Positions 44,282 through 56,330 of a DNA stretch of 58,666 nt are shown here, in pieces; the first letter of the stretch is position 1, and the number at the start of each line of letters is the position of its first letter. Below the pieces are notes generated by a model. The model was not told the DNA's origin. It saw nothing but the letters and a program-made list of their open reading frames with translations, and made no database searches. Source of the stretch: Pezicula radicicola. Lineage: Eukaryota > Ascomycota > Leotiomycetes > Helotiales > Dermateaceae. The translations under genes and the position numbers were made by a program. The stretch lies in assembly GCA_003008705.1 (NCBI GenBank), contig PDUO01000041.1, positions 183,901-242,566 on the forward strand, read 5' to 3'.

Positions 44282-45000
44282 TTGGTTATGACAGTTCGCC
44301 TTAATTTCACGAAGCAAAAGCAGAACATAGCTCTCCGGTACAATGTAAAGATAGTCGACAAGCTTAACGCGAAGCGTGATCAGGAAACAATAGCCCAGTG
44401 GATGAATCTGATCCATCGCTTTAGGTCTATAATTCATTTACACTCACTCCAGCAAGGCATCAAGACAATTATCGACTCTCCCGCACTCCATGCTACCAAT
44501 GACTTCAGATGGATGAATGACTACGTTCTTGTATTCGAGAGTGATGCTGGCTGTCGAATTAAAGCAGTGTCTTAGGAGATAATTAACGAGAATGGTATTG
44601 AAGGCTTTAGAGATAGTAATAGCAGACTTTGTACTGGTATTCTAGTAAGTTCTCTCTCGGATATTCAAGCAAAAGCATAGCTAAGCGAAATCAAGGAATC
44701 CATTGAGCCGCCATCAACATCATCAACAGAGGAGCAGAATAGTACTTCCAACGAAGAGTCACGAAGTAGGGTTGAAGTTACCGACTTCGCCTTGGCTTTA
44801 AATCTCCCAGATGTGAGGCGCACCGATTTCCAGTTCGACCGCTCCTTCTAATTAGGCGACTTCAACGATACTATCACTAATAGGACCTCCTCCTCCTCCT
44901 TCTATAACTTCGTAGATGATGCCACACCCTCTCGAATTCCTCCAGCTCTTCCAATGATAACGTCCTCGATAACACTAGCGATGAAGTCTAGCCAACAATC
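44282..45000 (+). pseudogene. Broken coding relic of unknown family
   Basis: One plus frame stays coherent from 44282 through about 45000 with only a few stops. It starts MVMTVRLNFTKQKQNIALRY and continues DQETIAQWMNLIHRFRSIIH. After the TAG at 44573 it still reads ENGIEGFRDSNSRLCTGILV, and later TSSTEEQNSTSNEESRSRVE. The amino-acid usage is protein-like, so it is likely an old gene or transposon protein, but I do not recognise the family. Confidence 0.35.
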
Positions 45001-45077
45001 ACAGAGAAACTTGCCACAATGAGCTTCTGGGATATTATCCAGTCTATGGTTAGGATCGCGGTTAAGGTTATCATGGC

Positions 45078-45135
45078 GAGGGGTATGGATATGGATATGG
45101 CTATGGATACAGACAGGGTCATGGTCATGGATATA
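45078..45135 (+). repeat. GGATAT-type hexamer repeat encoding GYGYGY
   Basis: Units GGATAT/GGCTAT/GGTCAT repeat in tandem. In one frame they encode GYGYGYGYGYRQGHGHGY, and on the other strand a His-rich run (HIHIH). It may be the low-complexity part of a former gene continuing from the relic just upstream, or a simple repeat. Confidence 0.6.
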
Positions 45136-45482
45136 CGGCGGTGGATTTGGTATCAACGAGTCGTGCTTTGGGCTACGGGACATGTCCCGGCTACATATGT
45201 AAGGGCTAGGATTGGGCAATTAAGAAGAAGGCTGCAAGTTCAGCAGCAGCTAATAGATGTCAAAATCAAATCTATACTCTTGAAACGTCAAAAAATTAGC
45301 AAGCACATCCCTCTGTCTTCGCCTCACCTCTCCCCTTCAAACAGAAAGGCCAATGCCAGGCCTAGCTCGTCTTGCCTTCAAACGACTACACGGATGATAT
45401 ATAGCTATCTATACACAGAGTATATAGTTATAGTTGGGTGGATGGGATGGAATGATTAAATAATTGAATAATTGTAATAATT

Positions 45483-45613
45483 CAAGGCTCCTCTCTTTCT
45501 CTCTCTTCTTTTCTTTCATCGTCTTCTCCTTCTTCTCCTTCTTCTCCTTCTCCTTCTTCTTCTCCTTCTTCTTCTCCTTCTTCTTCTTCTTCTTCTTCTC
45601 CTTCTTTTTCTTC
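45483..45613. repeat. CTT/CTC polypyrimidine microsatellite
   Basis: About 130 bases consist almost only of C and T in CTT, CTC and TTC triplets. The minus strand gives a Lys/Glu-rich ORF, which is an artefact of the repeat. Confidence 0.9.
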
Positions 45614-46560
45614 GCTCTGTAATCAAGGGTCATTTATGTATGCAATGCTATGCCTATGCCTATGTATGCCCTACCATGCTTTAGTACATACGTCTACTAT
45701 TGCTCCTTTGCTCTTTTTCTCTCTTACTACTCTATTCCTCTGCCGTCAATCGCGTTTACATCGACGTCCGCACCGTTGCATTCGGAGTCGACTGTGTAGC
45801 GCAAAGACCGGCGGCGACAAAGCAAGCAAACACAGAAAACGGAAAATAGAAAACAAAAAAAGGAAAAAGGAAAAGGATTCTCGATAGAGTGACAACGGTG
45901 CAGTATCTTCACATTAAGTCAGGACGCTAACTCTGCAATTATTACAAGGCCTTCTACATGAAGTATACCTTGAACTTAACTGTAGAAGCTACAATGATGT
46001 AAGTGCCACCCTGACACGACGAAGTCACGACGATTAGGTAATACAACTCGCTTCGCGAATTTAGGTTGGCTCCACTACACTCAGCCACCTCCTGAGATTT
46101 CTCGCTTCGCACCCGCTCGGCTCGGTTGCCAGGCCCCTCAAAAAAGACAAAACCCAGAGTCCCCCGAAAGAGACTCCCATCGCGGCTCCTAATAGGATTC
46201 TGCGGTACCTTACGAGAAGCCCTTCGCCATGCTACCTATCAGTGGGGGCCTAGGTACTGTACGCAGACCTCCGAAGAGGCTTTCCTGCTCTACTTACCCT
46301 CATAAGAGATGTACGCCCATGTTCCTCTCTAAACGACTACCGGCCCCTCGTAGTTAGATACTTACGGGTATATTATTGCCTTAAGTCAGAGGTTCGTAAA
46401 TATCGAATTACTCGAATACTCTTGATGTATGTTTGACCCCTTTTCTTATTTGGATATTTAAGGTACTCTAGTGCCTAGATTGTGGGCACTCACTACCTTA
46501 GGCACGAGGCACGCGCATAAGTAAACCAAGGAAGGAAGGAGCGCGAGGAGTAGTAGTAAT
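45614..46560. other. No recognised gene
   Basis: The composition is normal and the stretch 46010-46200 is relatively GC-rich (CTCGCTTCGC words repeated at 46050 and 46103). ORFs are short and without domains. I looked for rRNA and tRNA signatures here and saw none that I could support. Confidence 0.3.
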
Positions 46561-46567
46561 CGCGACA

Positions 46568-46590
46568 TCACACACACACACACACACACC
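46568..46590. repeat. (CA)n dinucleotide microsatellite
   Basis: About eleven CA units follow the ATCA at 46565. They account for the CVCVCV and VCVCVC peptides in the overlapping minus-strand ORFs. Confidence 0.9.
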
Positions 46591-49500
46591 GTAGGGCATC
46601 GTGACTTGTTCTCCCTTATTGTCTTCTCCTTTATTCGCCACATCGCTAACATCTTTCGCGTCTTCTAAAGCTTCAACTCTGCACAGCACTACACCCTATC
46701 ATGATACTCTATACTATTTATTACCTTATATTATCACTCCACACCGATCTTTGCCACTACCGTAATAATAATTAACACTTCTATACTAATAATTATTACT
46801 ATAATAGTACCTCTCATATACCTGTAACTTTTGCGACGCTAAATCCTAAGATTCCCTGCTACTAAAGTTATCGAAAGTGATTACACTAGTCCCTGGAGAT
46901 AGTGATAGTAATCTTAAGGACATATGGTGGACAATGGCTCCTTCGCCTTGCCGGTTGAGGGAGCGAAGACGAATTGATTGAATAAGGCTACATATAGGGA
47001 AAGCGAGTTTAACGAGCATCACAAATGAGACAAAACGACAACGCCAGCAAATAGGCACCCCAAATTTCAACAAGAGCATTGCACATTTTCATAGACCTAG
47101 ATCATGCTTATGCTATGCTCTTTAGAATGGCATGAACACAGCAACTCCAACTTGATTCCTCCGCTATACTTATGCACATACTCCCATAGCCTTAATAAGC
47201 CGTGACGGATCGACCCCTGGCCACCTGACCGCGACACTGTCACCACAGGAATCACTTGCTGTCTCCATAGGGCCCACTACATCTCTACACGCCTTGACAG
47301 TAAATGCGCCCGATGTTACTGATGCAGACACCAGGAGAGCCGGAGGGACCGCCTTACTGTAGAAGACGCTCCGCTCACACAGGAGGCTTCGCCGAGTTCA
47401 AGGTTCGAGTAGTCGAGGAGAGACTGTGCGAGAGGTCAGCAATTTGCAATCATAGTAGCAGTTAATTAGTAGATTTTAATCATCAATGACGAAGTCACTC
47501 TGTATCGTATTTCTCGTCTTCGTGCTCCGACTGGTGTTATAACTCGAGGAGCTATGCTTGGATCGAATATATGAAGATCGGTAAAGATTTCAAGAAGACG
47601 AACAACTAGCTAGCGTACTAAATCGATGTTAGCACAGCCTTAAAGCTCTATGAAGTATTCGATAGAGCCGGATAGTTCGAAGAACGGCACTCCCTTTGTT
47701 AGAAAGTCGACGGACATTCATTAGGAGCTGGAGATCTAGGAAATTATTAGGAAATCATTGTACATCTAGGCAAGATGTAGGCAGTACAGAATATAGAATT
47801 GATCAATCGGTTAGAAAGTGTAGATATATAAGAATAGATTGGGTTACCTAAATTAATCGGTTCCTAATTTTGTGCAGCGCCCCGGTCATACATCTATTAT
47901 GTCTAATGCTGTTGCGTCCAAGCACTACAACTAGCAGCAAACTGTTTTTTCCACAGATACTACACAGTACCGTAGAGTAATACATGTTCATTGATTGTAG
48001 TACTACTATATATAGAAAGAAGCGAGTCTTATATTGTACAGAACTGCGGAGACGATGACGGCGAGGGCGATTTTGTTAGGGGAGATGACGAGAGGAGTTG
48101 CAAGGAAACGCATTAAACCATACAATCGGGAACGTTAAACCAGTCATAGCTAGAGTGTTGCCTGGGTATACCATCGATGGGAAGATTTTGAATCGTCTAG
48201 AAGGCCCATTGATAAAGGTATGCGGGCAGGCATCTACTGCATAGTACGATTTGTTCAATTTGAAGTCTATTGGGGCACAGAATTCGAAGTATAGCAAGCA
48301 AGCCAGTCTGCAATTGGTCCTAGATAGCATACGTGGTCGGCAGCGAATCAAGAAGCCGGATGCATCCCTTTTGTATGTAAACACCCATTTCAAGTGGAAT
48401 CAACTTAGTCTTAGCTTTAGAGTTCGGGATGACTTACCAACAATCTCGACCCCTACCTAAGGTCCGGAATTTTGAGCTCAGCGTCTGCCTTGAAGTGAGC
48501 ACCTGAAGGACGCTTTCCCAGATCTCTCCAGTTTCTCGGTGCTTTCGGAAGATCACTTGTATAGATTTTGGCGATGCTCGGTTGCGGCCTCGAGACTCTA
48601 CTAAGTAGAGTCTACTTTGGAGCACCGATACAGCCATCACAACATGCACCGTTTTATGCCTTTCTACTTCTGCCATGGCCGCGCTGAAGATAAACCTAAT
48701 AATTGATCGATTTATTCGGAGCCAGGAGACCGGGAATTAAGCAACCGACTATGCAAAATGTTAGTTGATATCTACGGAGTAGGTAGGGTAGCATTCGACG
48801 TTTTCTAAAGTTCGGAATCGGAATTACAGTATATTATCCCTTCAACAAGAACCACCATGCCCATTAACAACAGCAACAACAACAACACTAGAATCGTCAA
48901 TTATAGCCTCGAGAGGTCTGCTAACCCTTCCAGAGCCCGAAAACGTCCGAACAACGTCTGCGCCGTCTACATCAAGCAGTTTCCTCTGCCACTACAGCCA
49001 AGAACACATAACTCCACAAGCCAAAACGAAAGAAATCCTCCGCCCTCGCCCACATCTCCGTTGCACACGTCTCACAGCTCACACACGATACCAAAGGCTT
49101 TACCTTTGGAATTAAGAAGGCAAATCATATTTAATGACCCACTAAAACACCTTGTTTACGTTCATTAAAACCATCCATCCCAGCCCAATACAATACCTGA
49201 CTCTCTGTGCGGGGCAAATTGTAAGTGCAACGTAGAGGAGAACATATGTAGGACCAAGAAAACTATTCGAGAGTGCTTGAATCCAGGCATAGTTCCTGGC
49301 CTTTGCGATGCTCTCTGCTTTAGCATCCCTTTCGTCTGTATTTTCACTATATTGCGAGGCTGCGAGGCTTCACATTATCAATATTTAATTTTTACTTACC
49401 CTCGTTGCCTATATTCGTTTTTTAGAATCTAGTACAATTACCTCTTCAGCCTCCCGCGACGTTTTCCTTATACTTAGACATCTTGTTACTAAGTATCCAA

Positions 49501-49715
49501 GTAACTAACAGGTTTCTTCCAATTTGGCCTACTAGCCTAAAAGGCTTCAGAACTGCCTAGGAAGGCCCCTTCTGTGTGGGTGCGCTGCACTAGTATGTAA
49601 ATTTGACAATTGTGTCCTTATTAGTGTGCGACAAATTATCAGAGATACCCTTCATTAGGTACATAAGAGTGCCCCCTATCTGGGTCTAATATATCCCAGA
49701 TCTTAGTGCAATGCA
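46591..49715. other. Gene-poor repeat graveyard
   Basis: No gene is recognised. The longest ORFs (48076-48393 minus, 48857-49168 plus, 48434-48676 minus) lack known domains. The plus ORF at 48857 starts MPINNSNNNNTRIVN and is Asn/Ser/Pro-rich; a real small gene cannot be excluded. Around 47540-47720 a plus-strand reading (YMKIGKDFKKTN and onward) has several stops and may be transposon-derived. Confidence 0.35.
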
Positions 49716-50005
49716 AGTGGGAAAGCAGTTCAAGTCAAGTTGGTTGCTTGACTTAAGCGAGAAGCTCAAGTCTAGCGAGCGCAAGTCAAGCAGCCCAAAC
49801 CAAATAACTTCTAAGATAAAGTAGGTTGTTTATGTCAATTTAGTTTCTTAACACAATTAAGTTACTTAAGTTTAGTAAATTCCTCTGGTTAAGTGAACTT
49901 CTCAAGCCAAGCACCTAAACTATAGAGAGTTTCTGAAGACAAGTGAGAGTAAAGTAGCTTCTCGGCTCAAGCAAGTCATTCAAGTTAAATGGGGAATTTT
50001 ACCTA
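49716..50005. repeat. Degenerate CAAGTCAAG/CTTGACTT repeat cluster
   Basis: Short words CAAGTCAAG, TTGACTTAAG, CTCAAGTC and AAGTTAAG recur on both strands over about 290 bases, many forming weak inverted pairs. There is no ORF. A related cluster lies at 51545-51685. Confidence 0.55.
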
Positions 50006-51540
50006 AGGCCTCACTTGACTCGAGAACCTCGCTAATAACGGGAGCTTGTACATAGTAGAGCAACAGGCACATCTATTCCCTCCCAACACTCAACTCTCGG
50101 ACTGCTACAAGTCGCTTGTGCCCATTCCACTCCTATAAACTCATCAAGTTTTCAACGGCCACTTTTGGTACTTCATACAGGCTATCTACGATACTATCTC
50201 CAGCATCTTCGATTAGATACGACAATATTATTGTCGATTCTTTAGTCCGTTCTTAGCAAGGTCACCAACCTACTAGTCTTCCTAGTTAACGCAACTACCT
50301 CAGTTTCGCCAACATCATTATCTGAAGACCTAACCCGCCCTAGCGCTCAAGATCCTGTGGCTACAAGTGATTTGCACTCAAGCCTAATCAACATCAGAGC
50401 CGTCGGCTTGCCTTTGTACTGCCACAACTGTATAAGAAGATACAGCATCGGAAACCAAGTTTCTAGGTCTTCGAGTACTAATTAAAAAGTCCTACAAGTT
50501 TACCCTTAAGATGTCTACTTAAATTAGCCACCCCCATTAGTAAGCATACCACTCTGCCCAGTCCATTCCTCGGAGCGTGTATAGGCTAACAACAGTGACC
50601 ACAAACGGATGACGTATTGTTGCAGCAGTGCAAGTGTCAGTAGGCCTATTTCAAGTAGGTGGAGGAAACAAAAACAATTTAGGAGTTAAAAGAAGAGAAA
50701 GGTAAGGAGTAGGAGGAGCAGGCAAAGAGGGAGGCAGCTTACAAAAAGAAGATAATCTCTCTTACGGGTAAAGTCCGAATACTCCGAAATCGAGTCAGCT
50801 AGAAACGAGGGCCTCGATAATAGAATTGCAGATACATTTATCAAAGGGGTATTGTAGCTTCGTGAACATCAAAAACTCTAATACCAGTTGATGAGATATC
50901 TTTCTGACATTGATAGTGGATACGCATTGCTCCCGGATACAAGGAAGGCCTCACTTAGCCTAGCAATTAAGTGTAGTCTTCGGAGGAAGTTTATGAATAA
51001 GGTACTAGTGCGCATGAAGTATAATCTTAGAGCTCATCACTCAAGGATGAAATTATCGGTAGATAATGACTAATATTCCTAGGCGGTACATTTGTTATAG
51101 ATCCCTTTCCTACCCTATATCGCAGCCTAAATTAGGTATAGAAGGTATGAGTTCTAACAATTATAGGGCAAGACAAGGTAAAGGCAGAGGAGAGTAAGAC
51201 TAGAAGGTAGGACAATCATATAATAAATTCAATTTGTATATAATATAACTCTTTCTATAGAATACAACTCTCTTCATAACAAATTATATCTAAACTAGTA
51301 GAGCTAGGCCCTGAAATACGGTGGTACACAGAATGTAGCTATAGGTTATATACATTTTAAATATTATTAGAGGAAGGATTGACTTGCTAGCTGAACGAAA
51401 ATTGAGGCTATTTAACTTGGCTTGAATTAGTGGATATAATACGTTACGAAGTAGTACTTTTAGTAAATTGAATTAGATTTGATATGTTATACAAAGTAAT
51501 AGTTTTGAATTGTTGATATGCTGTAAAGTGGTACTTTTGA
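50006..51540. other. Gene-poor, purine-rich in part, no recognised gene
   Basis: The interval 50650-50760 is purine-rich (GGAGTAGGAGGAGCAGGC and onward). The ORF at 50888-51073 is short and has no domain. AT content rises after 51200. Nothing is supported. Confidence 0.3.
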
Positions 51541-51544
51541 TTTG

Positions 51545-51685
51545 AATTGAATGTAGTGAATTTGACGTGACGTGACGTGACTTGAATTGACTTGAATAGA
51601 TCACTTGACCTGAGTTGAGTGAACTAACGTGACTTGAATTGATAACTTGACTTAAATAGGGACTTGATATAAATTGGCGACTTGA
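51545..51685. repeat. TGACTTGAATTGA-type degenerate repeat
   Basis: The words GACGTGACGTGACGTGACTT, TGAATTGACTTGAAT, ACTTGACCTGAGTTGAGTGA and ACGTGACTTGAATTGA follow one another. They arise from a 5-6 base core (TGACT/TGAAT) amplified by slippage. Confidence 0.65.
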
Positions 51686-51689
51686 CTCA

Positions 51690-52887
51690 TACATGCATAT
51701 ACCTTAATTATTCTAGACAATCAGAAGGTTCATAGTTTCTTATTTATTTACGTGCTTATATGATTTTACAACTAGCTAAGGGACGCTATCATACCAAAGA
51801 ATAATAAGTATATCTTGTAAGACCCATCAAGTCTGCCCAGCGAAACACCGTTCACTGCTTACTTACTTCACTACCCTGCATGCGATTACCCTACATAAAC
51901 ACGAGAAGAGAGGCGACCTGCTGTTTGTGCTATATGTATATAGCTCCGACAAAGGATAGCACTAATGTAGACAGAGGTACACTGTATCACTCATTGACCA
52001 CGACTCACAAGTAGGTCCCTCGAGTTATTACATCTGGGTATCTGCGTCGGATAAAGACTCGAGTCTCCATTTCAAGGTTGTGTGTGTCTCAAGGTATCTG
52101 CCTCGACTTTCCGTCTCCAGTCTCTATTTATTGATCAGCATCTCGACTTTGCATGTCATAGGGTCTGTCTTAATTTGGAGACTTGGGACTTGAGACTCGA
52201 GAATTAGGACTCTATTTCCAGGTTGAGCTTCTAACTATCTGTCTCTAAAGCCCGTCCGGAGTATGCATCTCGAGCTTGTATCTCGAGCTTGTATCTCGAG
52301 GTGTCTGCTTTGAAATCTCCATTTTGTATGAGAACGAAGCGAAGCCAGGGGAGAAACCAAAGAAGCAGATCGTAGCCTATCTCTTTAAGGTTGGGATTTT
52401 GGATGTTAGGATTTGGATTTCTTGTGATTTTTGTTTATTATTGTAGTTGTTGTGGTTGTTGATAATTGATGTAAGTTAAAAGAGAGAAAATTGTTTATTT
52501 CTGAATTTTGAGCTTTGGAGATGGTGGGTTTTCTCGAGGCGTAGGCTTTGGAGTCGTGACTTTTGGAGATAGTGGAGCTTTTGCAGCCGTGAGCTTTTGC
52601 AGTCGTGACCTTTTAGGGATGTAACCTTAGAGACGGTGGGTTTTGCAGATACTTTGTCATGACGGCACCCAGCGACAAAATTTGAAGTAAGGAAATTGGG
52701 GTCCGTGCCGGGAGAAAGGAAGAGAGGCTTTTGCTGCTTGGGGTAGTAGGAAGTATGACTGGACCCAGAAATGGGAACTAATATGGGCTCTGAGGGTGCC
52801 TGAGTTGAAATCAATTATACACTACGGCGCCGTAATGGAATGGTGCCGGGGCCGGTTGCGTCTACTTATGCGGATAGTCGCATGACT
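51690..52887. other. Low-complexity, gene-poor interval with short tandem repeats
   Basis: CTCGAG-containing words recur from 52015 to 52310. A 13-bp unit ATCTCGAGCTTGT is repeated in tandem near 52267-52300. From 52500 to 52640, CTTTTGCAG, CTTTGGAG and GTGACCTTT variants recur and generate the repetitive KSRLQSLRL-type minus ORF. No gene is recognised. Confidence 0.45.
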
Positions 52888-53600
52888 ACTTAGGTGCCCT
52901 CCTATAAGCGCTTAAACTAGGGTAAAACTAGGGTTAAACTAGGCTCAAACTAGTTTCAAGGATTCTAGTAGGTGAAAGTAGCCTAGATCGGTTCGGGCTG
53001 GTTCGGGTTGGTTTAGACCGTAGTTCGGAGTGGTTTAGAGTAGTTTAAAGTAGTTCGGAACTATTTTAGCCCCTAAAGCCCCTTATGGCTATAGGGCCTT
53101 ATAGGTCCTAACTTTAAGTACTAATATCTTAGGAACTACTAAGTCTATTTAAGTAATTCTTAGTATTATATAATCTTTATATATTATATAAATATATATA
53201 AGTATTAGTTTAATTTTATTGCTTATATAGAGCTTATAATCTTCTATAAATCTAAGAATTAAGTATAGTTTATAAAAGTTATTAAATAATTTAATGTATA
53301 AGGAAACTATTAATATATTAAGGTACTTTTATTTATTATAAGACTATTATACTATATACTACTATACTTTTATTAATTTATATTCTTAGTTGTATTAGTA
53401 AGCTAATTATAAGACTTAATAAATCTTAAATTATAAACCTCTTATAATTTAATTTTAATCTATTTAAACTAATATTAATTATTTTAGTAGGTTATATAAT
53501 TAGACTTGCTTAGCTTATAGCTCTGTAATTAGTAATACTAAAAAATATATAATAGAAGATTTAGACTTTTTACTAAAAGTTACCTCTAGGGTAATACTAT
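52888..53600 (+). repeat. LTR-like dispersed repeat, copy 1
   Basis: The copy starts at TACTTAGGTGCCCTCCTATA and has CTAGGGTTAAACTAGG-type words. It then shows a conserved block around GGCCTTATAGGTCCTAACTT and an AT-rich tail that ends near CCTCTAGGG. The same order of blocks occurs at 56480-57120 and from 58130 to the window end. This is the most GC-rich of the three. It may be a long terminal repeat of the copia-type relic that follows. Confidence 0.65.
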
Positions 53601-53630
53601 AAGCTAATATATATATATATATATATACTA

Positions 53631-54630
53631 AAGGACTATTGTATTTTAAAATATAATTATATACTATAATACCCTATAGTAACCCTTAGTAGTCTCTAGT
53701 CCCCTATAACTATAAGTACTACTTTTATATATAACTCTAGTTATATTAGTTATATAATCTTAGTTTATGTATTATATATTTCCTTATTAGGAATAATATG
53801 TATTATAAACTAAACTAATTAAATTAAATAAATAACGAAAGAGAAAACTAAATTAGTAGTTTTCTAGTTATAAACTAGTTTTTAGTTTACAAGGAAAGAC
53901 TACTTATTTAAGCAGGAATAGCAAGGTCTAATTAAGTAGACTAAATAAGGTAATTTATATAAACTACCTATTAGGGTAGCTTATACAACTATACGCTTAT
54001 AATATTTATTTTATTTTATTTTATATTATTTTATTTCATTAGTGTTTTATAAGTAAAGTAAAGCTTTCCTAACTTAGTAGTTTATACGAACTAGTCTATA
54101 CTAAATATAGTAGTCTTTACGACTAGCCTTGTTGTATTATATAATATAATTACGTACTATAAATACCCTATAGCTATAGTGACCTTTAGTGGTCGCTAAA
54201 GCCTTGTAATAATATTTACTACTTTCGTGTATAACTCCGGCTATATTAGTTATATAACCTTAGTTTCTATATTATATACTTCCTTATTAGGAATAGTATA
54301 TATAGAAAGCTAAACTAGCCGAATCGAACGGATAGGGAAGGAGAAAACTAAACTAGTAGTTTTCTAGTTATAAACTAGTTTATAGTTCGGTTAGAAGGAC
54401 TACTTATTTAAGCAGGAATAGCGAGGTCTAATTAAGTAGACTAAATAAGGTAATTCGTGCGAACTACCTATTAGGGTAGTTTATACGACTATGCACTTAT
54501 AATACATGTTTTGTTTTGTTTTATATTGTTTTATTTTATTAGTGTTTTATAAGCAAAGCAAAGCCTTCCTAACTTAGTAGTTTATACGAACTAGTCTATA
54601 CTAAATGTAGTAGTCTTTACGACTAGCCTT
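53631..54630. repeat. 500-bp unit duplicated in tandem
   Basis: Landmarks recur exactly 500 bases apart. TTATTTAAGCAGGAATAGC appears near 53905 and 54405, and TAGTCTTTACGACTAGCCTT ends at 54130 and 54630. The two copies differ mainly by transitions. The second keeps C and G (for example ATTCGTGCGAACTACC) where the first has T and A (ATTTATATAAACTACC). Confidence 0.85.
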
Positions 54631-54639
54631 TTGTATATA

Positions 54640-55220
54640 GATAGCCTCTCTTTCTTAGTAGATAAACAACTTCGAATTCAAGTCTTTAAGTTCCCTATAT
54701 TATTGTCTTTGATCTGCCTATTACTCTGTTCGACGCTCCTCCTTATACCCTATATTTATAGTGTGCTTTAGGCTGTGCCTATCCTACCTACCCTACCTAT
54801 TCCACCCTATATTTATAGCCTATAACCTGACAGATAGCCTCTCTTTCTTAGTAGATAGATAACTTCGAATTCAAGTCTTTAGTTCTATATATTATTGTCT
54901 CCTACTTGCCTATTATAACTCTGTTCGACGCACCTCCTACTACCCTATATTTATAGTGTGCTTTAGGCTGTGCCTATCCTACCTACCCTACCTATTCCAC
55001 CCTATATTTATAGCCTATAACCTGACAGATAGCCTCTCTTTCTTAGTAGATAGATAACTTCGAATTCAAGTCTTTAGTTCTATATATTATTGTCTCCTAC
55101 TTGCCTATTATAACTCTGTTCGACGCACCTCCTACTACCCTATATTTATAGTGTGCTTTAGGCTGTGCCTACCCTACCTACCTACCCTATTTCACCCTAT
55201 ACTTATAGCCTGTAACCTGA
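54640..55220. repeat. About 190-bp unit repeated three times
   Basis: Each unit begins near GATAGCCTCTCTTTCTTAGT, contains AACTTCGAATTCAAGTCTTT and TTATAGTGTGCTTTAGGCTG, and ends near CTGACA. Starts are at about 54645, 54832 and 55027. Copies two and three are nearly identical; copy one differs by a few bases and small indels. Confidence 0.85.
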
Positions 55221-55234
55221 TAGATAAGCTACTA

Positions 55235-56330
55235 GGTTACTCTAATTATATAAAGTAGTTAGTAAATATAGACTTATTCCTTAAGATAAATAGCTTTATA
55301 CCTTATATAGATAGCTTTAAAAAAGCTCCTAATAAATACTTATATTATAATTCTAAAGAAGAACTATTTAGTAGGGAACTAGCTATAAAATATATAGAAA
55401 AAGAGTCTAATTATAAAAGGAATAATACTAAGGTATTAGGTACTTTATAATCTATAGTTAATTTAGAAATAACTAAAAGATTTAAAGATAAACTAAATAT
55501 TAGTAATTTTTATAAGGCTATTAAAACTACCTTTAGTAAAACTAGTATAGAACTAGTAGGTAGATATTTTAATAAGCTTATAGAAGCCGACTATAGGTCC
55601 TATTCTAATATAGATAAATATACTAGTATTATATAATCGTCTAGTCTTTATTTAAAAGACTTAGGATATAAACTAAATAATATATTTATAGTTTAGATCC
55701 TATTTAAAGGATTAACTAATCTTTTTAACTCCTTTACCTCTAGAAAATTTAAAGAATTAGATAAAAAACTAAAGATACCTAATTTATTTAAACTTATATT
55801 TAAATTAATTTTAGAAAAGGCTAGAATAAAATCTAATATAGATTTAGAGGCTAATAAAGCCTATAATAATAAAGGCTCCTTTTATACTAGTTATAAAAAG
55901 AAAGGATATATAAAGGCTATATATTTTATTAAGTATCTAGAGGTAAAGATAAAAAATAAATCTAATAATAATAAGACTAAGTTTAAATCTAAGTCTAAAA
56001 ATAAATCTAAATTTAAAGAAAATAAGGATAATATTAAGGATAAAAATAAAGAAGCTATTAAAGAGTCTTCTAATATAATTATTATATCTACTTTTAGTAA
56101 TAATCCTAATATTAATAATTTAGACCCTATAAACCCCAGTAGTTATACTACTATTATAGAGACTAATATTAATAAAAAATATAAGTATTTATATTATACT
56201 CCTAAGAAGGATTAGCTTATAGACTTAGAAGTAAATAATAAATCTATTACTATAATAAATAGTATTATAATACCTATTAAAGCTATAGGAAAGATACTTA
56301 CCTAGTATAGTAGATACTTAATAAAGAACT
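55235..56330 (+). mobile_element. Ty1/copia-type gag and protease relic, RIP-mutated
   Basis: One plus frame stays coherent for about 1 kb despite many TAG/TAA codons. It reads as a retrotransposon gag (FYKAIKTTFSKTSIELVGRY, then ADYRSYSNIDKY). At 55883-55924 it carries a Lys-rich segment spaced Y-x2-Y-x4-Y-x4-Y, exactly where a CCHC zinc knuckle is expected. The start of a protease follows at 56210-56235 as D-stop-LIDLEVNN, in place of the usual D-W-L-x-D-S-G-A. Every change from the expected codons fits C-to-T on one strand or the other. Integrase and reverse transcriptase are absent before the next LTR-like copy at 56480. Confidence 0.7.

Larger units (their letters stand above)
53601..55229. 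repeat. Tandem duplications inside the AT-rich block
   Basis: This interval between the LTR-like copy and the gag relic holds a (TA)n run near 53604-53628, a duplicated 500-bp unit (53631-54130 and 54131-54630) and about three copies of a 190-bp unit (54640-55220). No ORF is seen. The length and arrangement resemble a retrotransposon leader expanded by tandem repeats. Confidence 0.7.

Noticed and set aside
45409..45633. Minus-strand Lys/Glu-rich ORF of 74 codons
   Set aside because: It is the translation of the CTT/CTC microsatellite and has no other content.
46010..46260. GC-richer segment considered as rRNA or tRNA
   Set aside because: No conserved rRNA words and no cloverleaf with a TTC-loop and acceptor pairing could be found by eye.
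46458..46689. Overlapping ORFs with CVCVCV runs
   Set aside because: They are generated by the (CA)n microsatellite; no domain elsewhere in them.
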